A model generated the notes under the pieces. It searched no databases. It was not told where the DNA came from and saw only the letters and a program-made list of their open reading frames with translations. This document shows, piece after piece, positions 27,716 to 39,531 of a stretch of DNA of 64,000 bases. Source of the DNA: Megachile rotundata (taxonomy: Eukaryota > Arthropoda > Insecta > Hymenoptera > Megachilidae); the NCBI RefSeq assembly GCF_050947335.1, contig NW_027473861.1, forward strand, positions 62,001-126,000. The letters run 5' to 3'. Within the stretch, counting starts at the first letter, position 1. The number at the start of each line of letters is the position of its first letter. Made by a program: the position numbers and the translations under genes.

Positions 27716-29208
27716 TAATAATATGAGTTAGATTGATAATAATAAGAGTAATAAGTACAGTAATTGTCGTTCTCTCGATCATATAAGCATAATATGGCTA
27801 ATAATATGAGTTAGAGTGATAATACTAAGAGTAGTGAGTAGAGTAATTCTCATTCTATCGGTCATTTAAGCATAATATGGCTAATAATATGAGTCAGATT
27901 GATAATAATAACAGTAATAAGTATAGTAATTGTCGTTCTATCGATAATATAAGCATAATATGGCTAATAATATGAGTTAGATTGATAATACTAAGAGTAG
28001 TGAGTATAGTAATTCTCGTTCTATCGATCATATAATCATAATATGGCTAATAATATGAGTTAGATTGATAATACTAAGAGTAGTGAGTATAGTAATTGTC
28101 GTTCTATCGATCATATAAGCATAATACGGCTAATAATATGAGTTAGATTGATAATAACAAGAGTAGTAAGTATAGTATTTGTCGTTCTATCGATCATATA
28201 AGCATAATATGGCTAATAATACGAGTTGGATTGATAATAATAAGAGTAATAAGTATAGTAATTGTCGTTCTATCGATCATTTAACCATAATATGGCTAAT
28301 AATATGAGTTAGATTGATAATAATAAGAGTAATAAGTATAGTAATTGTCGTTCTATCGATAATATAAGCAAATATGGCTAATAATATGAGTTAGATTGAT
28401 AATACTAAGGGTAGTGAGTATAGTAATTCTCGTTCTATCGATCATATAAGCATAATATGGCTAATAATATGAGTTGGATTGATAATAATAAGAGTAATAA
28501 GTATAGTAATTGTCGTTCTATCGATCATATAAGCATAATATGGCTAATAATATGAGTTAGACTGATAATACTAAGAGTAGTGAGTATAGTAATTCTCATT
28601 CTATCGATCATATAAGCATAATATGGCTAATAATATGAGTTAGATAGATAATTATAAGAGTAATGAGTATAGTAATTGTAGTTCTATCGATCATATCTGC
28701 ATAATATGGTTAGTAATATGAGTTAGAATGATAATAATAAGAGTAATAAGTATAGTAATTGTCGTTCTATCGATCATATCTGCATAATATGGTTAATAAT
28801 ATGAGTTAGATTGATAATAGTGAGTGTAATAAGTATAGTGAATGTCGTTCTATCGATCATATCAGCATAGTACGGGTAATAATATGAGTTGGATTGATAA
28901 TAATAAGAGTAATGAGTATAGTAATTGTAGTTCTATCGATCATATAAGCATAATATGGCTAATAATATGAGTTAGATTTATAATAATAAGAGTACTGAGT
29001 ATAGTAATTCTCGTTCTATCGATCATATAAGCATAATATGGCTAATAATGTGAGTTAGATTGATAATAGTGAGTGCAATAAATATAGTAATTGTCGTTCT
29101 ATCGCTCATATAAGCACAATATGGCTAATAATATGAGTTAGATTGATAATAATAAGAGTAATAAGTATAGTAATTGTCGTTCTATCGATCATATAAGCAT
29201 AATATGGC
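27716..29208 (+). repeat. 18-monomer higher-order unit U3 (1493 bp)
   Basis: Third adjacent unit. AGTAGAGTAA is at 27837 and GCAAATATGG at 28368, again 1493 bp on. A private change is GCATAGTACGGG (G at 28870). After its end the array changes to an AAGTGTAATAAG type and the 18-monomer order stops. Confidence 0.92.
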
Positions 29209-30121
29209 TAATAATATGAGTTAGATTGATAATAATAAGTGTAATAAGTATAGTAATTGTCGTTCTATCGATCATATAAGCATAATATGGTTAATAATAT
29301 GAGTTAGATTGATAATAATAAGAGCAATGAGTATAGTAATTGTCGTTCTATCGATAATATAAGCATAATATGGCTAATAATATGAGTTAGATTGATAATA
29401 CTAAGGGTAGTGAGTATAGTAACTCTCGTTCTATCGATCATATAAGCATAATATGGCTAATAATATGAGTTGGATTGATAATAATAAGAGTAATAAGTAT
29501 AGTAATTGTCGTTCTATCGATCATTTAACCATAATATGGCTAATAATATGAGTTAGATTGATAATAATAAGAGTAATAAGTATAGTAATTGTCGTTCTAT
29601 CGATAATATAAGCATAATATGGCTAATAATATGAGTTAGAATGATAATAATAAGAGTAATAAGTATAGTAATTGTCGTTCTATCGATCATATAAGCATAA
29701 TATGGCTAATAATATGAGTTGGATTGATAATAATAAGAGTAATAAGTATAGTAATTGTCGTTCTATCGATCATATAAGCATAATATGGCTAATAATATGA
29801 GTTAGATTGATAATACTAAGAGTAGTGAGTATAGTAATTCTCATTCTATCGATCATATAAGCATAATATGGCTAATAATATGAGTTAGATAGATAATAAT
29901 AAGAGTAATGAGTATAGTAATTGTAGTTCTATCGATCATATCTGCATAATATGGTTAATAATATGAGTTAGATTCATAATAATAACAGTAATAAGTATAG
30001 TAATTGTCGTTCTATCGATCATATAAGCACAATATGGCTAATAATATGAGTTAGATTGATAATAATAAGAGTAATAAGTATAGTAATTGTCGTTCTATCG
30101 ATCATATCTGCATAATATGGT
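29209..30121 (+). repeat. Transition stretch between the two main array domains
   Basis: Eleven 83-bp monomers that do not continue the 18-monomer order. They contain 'ataagagcaatgag', 'actaagggtagtgag' with GTAACTCTCG (near 29400), GAGTTGGATT, 'attctcattc', 'gatagataat' and 'gattcat/aacag' types. The same combination, including GTAACTCTCG, reappears near 62.88-63.2 kb, so this stretch belongs with the right-end segment by content. Confidence 0.82.
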
Positions 30122-30234
30122 TAATAATATGAGTTAGATTGATAATAATAAGAGTAATAAGAGTTAGATTGATAATAATAAGAGTAATAAGTATAGTATT
30201 TGTCGTTCTATCGATCATATAAGCATAATATGGC
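30122..30234 (+). repeat. 113-bp monomer with a 30-bp internal duplication
   Basis: A normal monomer with monomer positions 11-40 (AGTTAGATTG to GAGTAATAAG) present twice in direct tandem, adding 30 bp. It is the only monomer in the window with a large length change. It sits exactly where the 18-monomer domain and its transition end and where the large-block domain begins: the left flank is of transition type and the sequence from its second half onward matches the start of the blocks at 34883, 42603, 53891 and 58207. The other four block starts have a normal 83-bp monomer here, preceded by a GTGAGCGTAATAAG monomer that this copy lacks. It therefore looks like an out-of-register join or slippage event at a rearrangement breakpoint. 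Confidence 0.92.
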
Positions 30235-33200
30235 TAATAATACGAGTTAGATTGATAATAATAAGAGTAATAAGTATAGTAATTGTCGTTCTATCGATCT
30301 TATAAGCACAATATGGTTAATAATATGAGTTAGATTGATAATAATAAGAGTAATAAGTATAGCAATTGTTGTTCTCTCGATCATATAAGCATAATATGGC
30401 TAATAATATGAGTTAGAGTGATAATACTAAGAGTAGTGAGTATAGTAATTCTCATTCTATCGATCATATAAGCATAATATGGCTAATAATATGAGTTAGA
30501 TTGATAATAATAACAGTAATAAGTATAGTAATTGCCGTTCTATCGATAATATAAGCATAATATGGCTAATAATATGAGTTTGATTGATAATACTAAGAGT
30601 AGTGAGTATAGTAATTGTCGTTCTATCGATCACATAAGCATAATATGGCTAATAATATGAGTTAGATTGATTATAATAAGAGTAATGAGTATAGTAATTG
30701 TCGTTCTATCGATCATATAAGCATAATATGACTAATAATATGAGTTAGATTTATAATAATAAGAGTAATAAGTATAGTAATTGTCGTTCTATCGATCATA
30801 TAAGCACAATATGGCTAATAATATGAGTTAGATTGATAATAATAAGAGTAATAAGTATAGTAATTGTCGTTCTATCGATTATATCTGCACAATATGGTTA
30901 ATAATATGAGTTAGATTGATAATAATAAGAGTAATAAGTATAGTAATTGTCGTTATATCGATCATATAACCATAATATGGCTAATAGCATGAGTTAGATT
31001 GATAATAATAAGAGTAATTAGTATAGTAATTGTCGTTCTATCGATCATATCTGCATAATATGGTTAATAATATGAGTTAGATTGATAATAGTGAGTGTAA
31101 TAAATATAGTAATTGTCGTTCTATCGCCCATATGAGCACAATATGGCTAATAATATGAGTTAGATTGATAATAATAAGAGTAATAAGTATAGTAATTGTC
31201 GTTCTATCGATCATTTAACCATAATATGGCTAATAATATGAGTTAGATTGATAATAATAAGAGAAATAAGTATAGTAATTGTCGTTCTATCGATCATATC
31301 TGCATAATATGGTTAATAATATGAGTTAGAATGATAATAATAAGAGTAATAAGTATATTAATTGTCGTTCTATCGATCATATAAGCATAATATGGCTAAT
31401 AATATGAGTTGGATTGATAATAATAAGAGTAATAAGTATAGTAATTGTCGTTCTATCGATCATATAAGCATAATATGGCTAATAATATGAGTTAGACTGA
31501 TAATACTAAGAGTAGTGAGTATAGTAATTCTCATTCTATCGATCATATAAGCATAATATGGCTAATAATATGAGTTAGATAGATAATAATAAGAGTAATG
31601 AGTATAGTAATTGTAGTTCTATCGATCATATCTGCATAATATGGTTAATAATATGAGTTAGATTGATAATAATAAGAGTAATAAGTATAGTAATTGTCGT
31701 TATATCGATCATATAACCATAATATGGCTAATAGCATGAGTTAGATTGATAATAATAAGAGTAATGAGTATAGTAATTGTCGTCCTATCGATCATATCTG
31801 CATAATATGGTTAATAATATGAGTTAGATTGATAATAGTGAGTGTAATAAATATAGTAATTGTCGTTCTATCGCTCATATAAGCACAATATGGCTAATAA
31901 TATGAGTTAGATTGATAATAATAAGAGTAATAAGTATAGTAATTGTCGTTCTATCGATCATATAAGCATAATATGGCTAATAATATGAGTTAGATTGATA
32001 ATAATAAGAGTAATGAGTATAGTAATTGTAGTTCTATCGATCATATCTGCATAATATGGTTAATAATATGAGTTAGATTCATAATAATAAGAGTAATAAG
32101 TATAGTAATTGTCGTTCTATCGATCATATAAGCAGAATATGGCTAATAATATGAGTTAGATTTATAATAATAAGAGTAATAAGTATAGTAATTGTCGTTC
32201 TATCGATCATATAAGCACAATATGGCTAATAATATGAGTTAGATTGATAATAATAAGAGTAATAAGTATAGTAACTGTCGTTCTATCGATCATATCTGCA
32301 TAATATGGTTAATAATATGAGTTAGATTGATAATAATAAGAGTAATAAGTATAGTAATTGTCGTTATATCGATCATATAACCATAATATGGCTAATAGCA
32401 TGAGTTAGATTGATAATAATAAGAGTAATAAGTATAGTAATTGTCGTTCTATCGATCATATAAGCATAATATGGCTAATAATATGAGTTAGATTGATAAT
32501 AATAAGTGTAATAAGTATAGTAATTGTCGTTCTATCGATCATAATTGCATAATATGGTTAATAATATGAGTTAGATTGATAATAGTAAGAGCAATGAGTA
32601 TAGTAATTGTCGTACTATCGATCATATAAGCATAGTATGGCTAATAATATGAGTTAGATTGATAATAATAAGAGTAATGAGTATAGTAATTGTAGCTCTA
32701 TCGATCATATCTGCTTAATATGGTTAATAATATGAGTTAGAATGATAATAATAAGAGTAATAAGTATAGTAATTGTCGTTCTATCGATCATATCTGCATA
32801 ATATGGTTAATAATATGAGTTAGATTGATAATAGTGAGTGTAATAAGTATAGTGAATGTCGTTCTATCGATCATATCAGCATAATACGGGTGATAATATG
32901 AGTTGGATTGATAATAATAAGAGTAATGAGTATAGTAATTGTAGGTCTATCGATCATATAAGCATAATATGGCTAATAATATGAGTCAGATTCATAATAA
33001 TAACAGTAATAAGTATAGTAATTGTCGTTCTATCGATCATTTAAGCATAATATGGCGAATAATATGAGTTGGGTTGATAAAAATAAGAATAATATGTATA
33101 GTAATTGTCGTTCTATCGATCATATAAGCATAATATGGCTAATAATATGAGTTAGATAGATAATAATAAGAGTAATGAGTATAGTAATTGTAGTTCTATC

Positions 33201-34882
33201 GATCATATCTGCATAATATGGTTAATAATATGAGTTAGATTGATAATAATAAGAGTAATAAGTATAGTAATTGTCGTTATATCGATCATATAACCATAAT
33301 ATGGCTAATAGCATGAGTTAGATTGATAATAATAAGAGTAATGAGTATAGTAATTGTCGTCCTATCGATCATATCTGCATAATATGGTTAATAATATGAG
33401 TTAGATTGATAATAGTGAGTGTAATAAATATAGTAATTGTCGTTCTATCGCTCATATAAGCACAATATGGCTAATAATATGAGTTAGATTGATAATAATA
33501 AGAGTAATAAGTATAGTAATTGTCGTTCTATCGATCATATAAGCATAATATGGCTAATAATATGAGTTAGATTGATAATAATAAGAGTAATGAGTATAGT
33601 AATTGTAGTTCTATCGATCATATCTGCATAAAATGGTTAATAATATGAGTTAGAATGATAATAATAAGAGTAATAAGTATAGTAATTGTCGTTCTATCGA
33701 TCATATAAGCAGAATATGGCTAATAATATGAGTTAGATTTATAATAATAAGAGTAATAAGTATAGTAATTGTCGTTCTATCGATCATAAAAGCACAATAT
33801 GGCTAATAATATGAGTTAGATTGATAATAATAAGAGTAATAAGTATAGTAATTGTCGTTCTATCGATCATATCTGCATAATATGGCTAATAATATGAGTT
33901 TGATTGATAATACTAAGAGTAGTGAGTATAGTAATTGTCGTTCTATCGATCATATAAGCATAATATGGCTAATAATATGAGTTAGATTGATAATAATAAG
34001 AGTAATAAGTATAGTAATTGTCGTTCTATCGATCATATAAGCATAATATGGCTAATAATGTGAGTTAGATTGATAATAGTGAGTGCAATAAATATAGTAA
34101 TTGTCGTTCTATCGCTCATATAAGCACAATATGGCTAATAATATGAGTTAGATTGATAATAATAAGAGTAATAAGCATAGTAACTGTCGTTCTATCGATA
34201 ATATAAGCATAATATGGCTAATAATATGAGTTAGATTGATAATAATAAGAGTAATGAGTATAGTAATTGTAGTTCTATCGATCATATCTGCATAATATGG
34301 TTAATAATATGAGTTAGAATGATAATAATAAGAGTAATAAGTATAGTAATTGTCGTTCTATCGATCATATCTGCATAATATGGTTAATAATATGAGTTAG
34401 ATTGATAATAGTGAGTGTAATAAGTATAGTGAATGTCGTTCTATCGATCATATCAGCATAATACGGGTATTAATATGAGTTGGATTGATAATAATAAGAG
34501 TAATGAGTATAGTAGTTGTAGTTCTATCGATCATATAAGCATAATGTGGCTAATAATATGAGTTAGATTCATAATAATAAGAGTAATAAGTATAGTAATT
34601 GTCGTTCTATCGATCATATAAGCAGAATATGGCTAATAATATGAGTTAGATTTATAATAATAAGAGTAATAAGTATAGTAATTGTCGTTCTATCGATCAT
34701 ATAAGCATAATATGGCTAATAGCATGAGTTAGATTGATAATAGTGAGCGTAATAAGTATAGTAATTGTCGTTCTGTCGATCATATTAGCATAATATGGTT
34801 AATAATATGAGTTAGATTGATAATAATAAGAGTAATAAGTATAGTATTTGTCGTTCTATCGATCATATAAGCATAATATGGC
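30235..34882 (+). repeat. Large block A (56 monomers, 4648 bp)
   Basis: It starts with a TACGAG monomer followed by the rare 'gatcttataagcac' (30297) and 'gcaattgttgttctctcg' (30362) monomers; this trio marks each block start. Then come 'attctcattc', 'aattgccg/cgataat', 'gtttgatt/actaag', 'gatcacataagc', 'atatgactaat', 'gattt/gcacaat', 'gattatatctgcac', 'gttatatcg', 'tagcatgag', a GCCCATATGAGCAC version of the 'cgctcat' type, and so on. Relative to B it lacks a run of monomers in the middle. Every offset between block starts is a whole number of monomers. Confidence 0.9.
33804..33886 (+). repeat. Recombinant monomer: 'ctgc' type with 'ggc' ending
   Basis: CATATCTGC is almost always followed by a monomer ending GGT. 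Here it ends GGC and leads into GAGTTTGATT with ACTAAG, a different neighbour. The same odd combination recurs near 41.6, 48.2 and 52.9 kb, in step with the large blocks, so it is an old breakpoint that has since been copied with them. Confidence 0.8.
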
Positions 34883-35629
34883 TAATAATACGAGTTAGAT
34901 TGATAATAATAAGAGTAATAAGTATAGTAATTGTCGTTCTATCGATCTTATAAGCACAATATGGTTAATAATATGAGTTAGATTGATAATAATAAGAGTA
35001 ATAAGTATAGCAATTGTTGTTCTCTCGATCATATAAGCATAATATGGCTAATAATATGAGTTAGAGTGATAATACTAAGAGTAGTGAGTATAGTAATTCT
35101 CATTCTATCGATCATATAAGCATAATATGGCTAATAATATGAGTTAGATTGATAATAATAACAGTAATAAGTATAGTAATTGCCGTTCTATCGATAATAT
35201 AAGCATAATATGGCTAATAATATGAGTTTGATTGATAATACTAAGAGTAGTGAGTATAGTAATTGTCGTTCTATCGATCACATAAGCATAATATGGCTAA
35301 TAATATGAGTTAGATTGATTATAATAAGAGTAATGAGTATAGTAATTGTCGTTCTATCGATCATATAAGCATAATATGACTAATAATATGAGTTAGATTT
35401 ATAATAATAAGAGTAATAAGTATAGTAATTGTCGTTCTATCGATCATATAAGCACAATATGGCTAATAATATGAGTTAGATTGATAATAATAAGAGTAAT
35501 AAGTATAGTAATTGTCGTTCTATCGATTATATCTGCACAATATGGTTAATAATATGAGTTAGATTGATAATAATAAGAGTAATAAGTATAGTAATTGTCG
35601 TTATATCGATCATATAACCATAATATGGC

Positions 35630-35713
35630 TAATAGCATGAGTTAGATTGATAATAATAAGAGTAATTCAGTATAGTAATTGTCGTTCTATCGATCATATC
35701 TGCATAATATGGT
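35630..35713 (+). repeat. 84-bp monomer with a single-base insertion
   Basis: An extra C at 35668 turns the AGTAATTAGTATAG seen in the paralogous monomers (near 31014, 43381 and 54671) into AGTAATTCAGTATAG. It is the only one-base insertion that the phase bookkeeping requires in the window. It could be a real private mutation or a single-base consensus error of the assembly. Confidence 0.9.
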
Positions 35714-38618
35714 TAATAATATGAGTTAGATTGATAATAGTGAGTGTAATAAATATAGTAATTGTCGTTCTATCGCTCATATGAGCACAATATGGCTAAT
35801 AATATGAGTTAGATTGATAATAATAAGAGTAATAAGTATAGTAATTGTCGTTCTATCGATCATTTAACCATAATATGGCTAATAATATGAGTTAGATTGA
35901 TAATAATAAGAGAAATAAGTATAGTAATTGTCGTTCTATCGATCATATCTGCATAATATGGTTAATAATATGAGTTAGAATGATAATAATAAGAGTAATA
36001 AGTATATTAATTGTCGTTCTATCGATCATATAAGCATAATATGGCTAATAATATGAGTTGGATTGATAATAATAAGAGTAATAAGTATAGTAATTGTCGT
36101 TCTATCGATCATATAAGCATAATATGGCTAATAATATGAGTTAGACTGATAATACTAAGAGTAGTGAGTATAGTAATTCTCATTCTATCGATCATATAAG
36201 CATAATATGGCTAATAATATGAGTTAGATAGATAATAATAAGAGTAATGAGTATAGTAATTGTAGTTCTATCGATCATATCTGCATAATATGGTTAATAA
36301 TATGAGTTAGATTGATAATAATAAGAGTAATAAGTATAGTAATTGTCGTTATATCGATCATATAACCATAATATGGCTAATAGCATGAGTTAGATTGATA
36401 ATAATAAGAGTAATGAGTATAGTAATTGTCGTCCTATCGATCATATCTGCATAATATGGTTAATAATATGAGTTAGATTGATAATAGTGAGTGTAATAAA
36501 TATAGTAATTGTCGTTCTATCGCTCATATAAGCACAATATGGCTAATAATATGAGTTAGATTGATAATAATAAGAGTAATAAGTATAGTAATTGTCGTTC
36601 TATCGATCATATAAGCATAATATGGCTAATAATATGAGTTAGATTGATAATAATAAGAGTAATGAGTATAGTAATTGTAGTTCTATCGATCATATCTGCA
36701 TAAAATGGTTAATAATATGAGTTAGAATGATAATAATAAGAGTAATAAGTATAGTAATTGTCGTTCTATCGATCATATAAGCAGAATATGGCTAATAATA
36801 TGAGTTAGATTTATAATAATAAGAGTAATAAGTATAGTAATTGTCGTTCTATCGATCATATAAGCACAATATGGCTAATAATATGAGTTAGATTGATAAT
36901 AATAAGAGTAATAAGTATAGTAACTGTCGTTCTATCGATCATATCTGCATAATATGGTTAATAATATGAGTTAGATTGATAATAATAAGAGTAATAAGTA
37001 TAGTAATTGTCGTTATATCGATCATATAACCATAATATGGCTAATAGCATGAGTTAGATTGATAATAATAAGAGTAATAAGTATAGTAATTGTCGTTCTA
37101 TCGATCATATAAGCATAATATGGCTAATAATATGAGTTAGATTGATAATGATAAGTGTAATAAGTATAGTAATTGTCGTTCTATCGATCATAATTGCATA
37201 ATATGGTTAATAATATGAGTTAGATTGATAATAGTAAGAGCAATGAGTATAGTAATTGTCGTACTATCGATCATATAAGCATAGTATGGCTAATAATATG
37301 AGTTAGATTGATAATAATAAGTGTAATAAGTATAGTAATTGTCGTTCGATCGATCATGTCTGCATAATATGGTTAATAATATGAGTTAGATTGATAATAA
37401 TAAGAGTAATGAGTATAGTAATTGTCGTACTATCGATCATATAAGCATAATATGGCTAATAATGTGAGTTAGATTGATAATAGTGAGTGCAATAAATATA
37501 GTAATTGTCGTTCTATCGCTCATATAAGCACAATATGGCTAATAATATGAGTTAGAATGATAATAATAAGAGTAATAAGTATAGTAATTGTCATTCTATC
37601 GATCATATAAGCATAATATGGCTAATAATATGAGTTAGATTGATAATAATAAGTGTAATAAGTATAGTAATTGTCGTTCTATCGATCATATAAGCATCAT
37701 ATGGCTAATAATATGAGTTAGATTGATAATAATAAGAGTAATGAGTATAGTAATTGTAGCTCTATCGATCATATCTGCTTAATATGGTTAATAATATGAG
37801 TTAGAATGATAATAATAAGAGTAATAAGTATAGTAATTGTCGTTCTATCGATCATATCTGCATAATATGGTTAATAATATGAGTTAGATTGATAATAGTG
37901 AGTGTAATAAGTATAGTGAATGTCGTTCTATCGATCATATCAGCATAATACGGGTGATAATATGAGTTGGATTGATAATAATAAGAGTAATGAGTATAGT
38001 AATTGTAGGTCTATCGATCATATAAGCATAATATGGCTAATAATATGAGTCAGATTCATAATAATAACAGTAATAAGTATAGTAATTGTCGTTCTATCGA
38101 TCATTTAAGCATAATATGGCGAATAATATGAGTTGGGTTGATAAAAATAAGAATAATATGTATAGTAATTGTCGTTCTATCGATCATATAAGCAGAATAT
38201 GGCTAATAATATGAGTTAGATTTGTAATAATAAGAGTAATAAGTATAGTAATTGTCGTTCTATCGATCATATAAGCACAATATGGCTAATAATATGAGTT
38301 AGATTGATAATAATAAGAGTAATAAGTATAGTAATTGTCGTTCTATCGATCATATCTGCATAATATGGTTAATAATATGAGTTAGATTTATAATAATAAG
38401 AGTAATAAGTATAGTAATTGTCGTTCTATCGATCATATAAGCACAATATGGCTAATAATATGAGTTAGATTGATAATAATAAGAGTAATAAGTATAGTAA
38501 TTGTCGTTCTATCGATCATATCTGCATAATATGGTTAATAATATGAGTTAGATTGATAATAGTGAGTGTAATAAGTATAGTGAATGTCGTTCTATCGATC
38601 ATATCAGCATAATACGGG

Positions 38619-39531
38619 TGATAATATGAGTTGGATAGATAATAATAAGAGTAATGAGTATAGTAATTGTAGTTCTATCGATCATATCTGCATAATATGG
38701 TTAATAATATGAGTTAGATTCATAATAATAACAGTAATAAGTATAGTATTTGTCGTTCTATCGATCATATAAGCATAATATGGCTAATAATACGAGTTAG
38801 ATTGATAATAATAACAGTAATAAGTATAGTAATTGTCGTTCTATCGATAATATAAGCATAATATGGCTAATAATATGAGTTTGATTGATAATACTAAGAG
38901 TAGTGAGTATAGTAATTGTCGTTCTATCGATCATATAAGCATAATATGGCTAATAATATGAGTTAGATTGATAATAATAAGAGTAATGAGTATAGTAATT
39001 GTCGTTCTATCGATCATATAAGCATAATATGGCTAATAATATGGGTTAGATTTATAATAATAAGAGTAATAAGTATAGTAATTGTCGTTCTATCGATCAT
39101 ATAAGCACAATATGGCTAATAATATGAGTTAGATTGATAATAATAAGAGTAATAAGTATAGTAATTGTCGTTCTATCGATTATATCTGCACAATATGGTT
39201 AATAATATGAGTTAGATTGATAATAATAAGAGTAATAAGTATAGTAATTGTCGTTATATCGATCATATAACCATAATATGGCTAATAGCATGAGTTAGAT
39301 TGATAATAATAAGAGTAATGAGTATAGTAATAGTCGTTCTATCGATCATATCTGCATAATATGGTTAATAATATGAGTTAGATTGATAATAGTGAGTGTA
39401 ATAAATATAGTAATTGTCGTTCTATCGCTCATATAAGCACAATATGGCTAATAATATGAGTTAGATTGATAATAATAAGAGTAATAAGTATAGTAATTGT
39501 CGTTCTATCGATCATATCTGCATAATATGGT
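38619..39531 (+). repeat. Inserted run of monomers in block B resembling the right end of the window
   Basis: Between two points where blocks B and C agree (the GATTTGTAATAATAAG monomer and the GGTTAGTAATATGAG monomer), B is longer by 1079 bp, exactly 13 monomers. Eleven monomers of this extra stretch match 63105-64000 at a constant offset (24485 bp; rare ATGGGTTAG at 39041 and 63526), including AATAGTCG and the 'gtatttgtcg/tacgag/aacag' order. The one difference I noticed is AACAAG near 63553 against AATAAG. The left edge is a chimeric monomer (38619-38701): GAGTTGGAT of the local type runs into AGATAATAATAAG of the other type. Confidence 0.84.
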
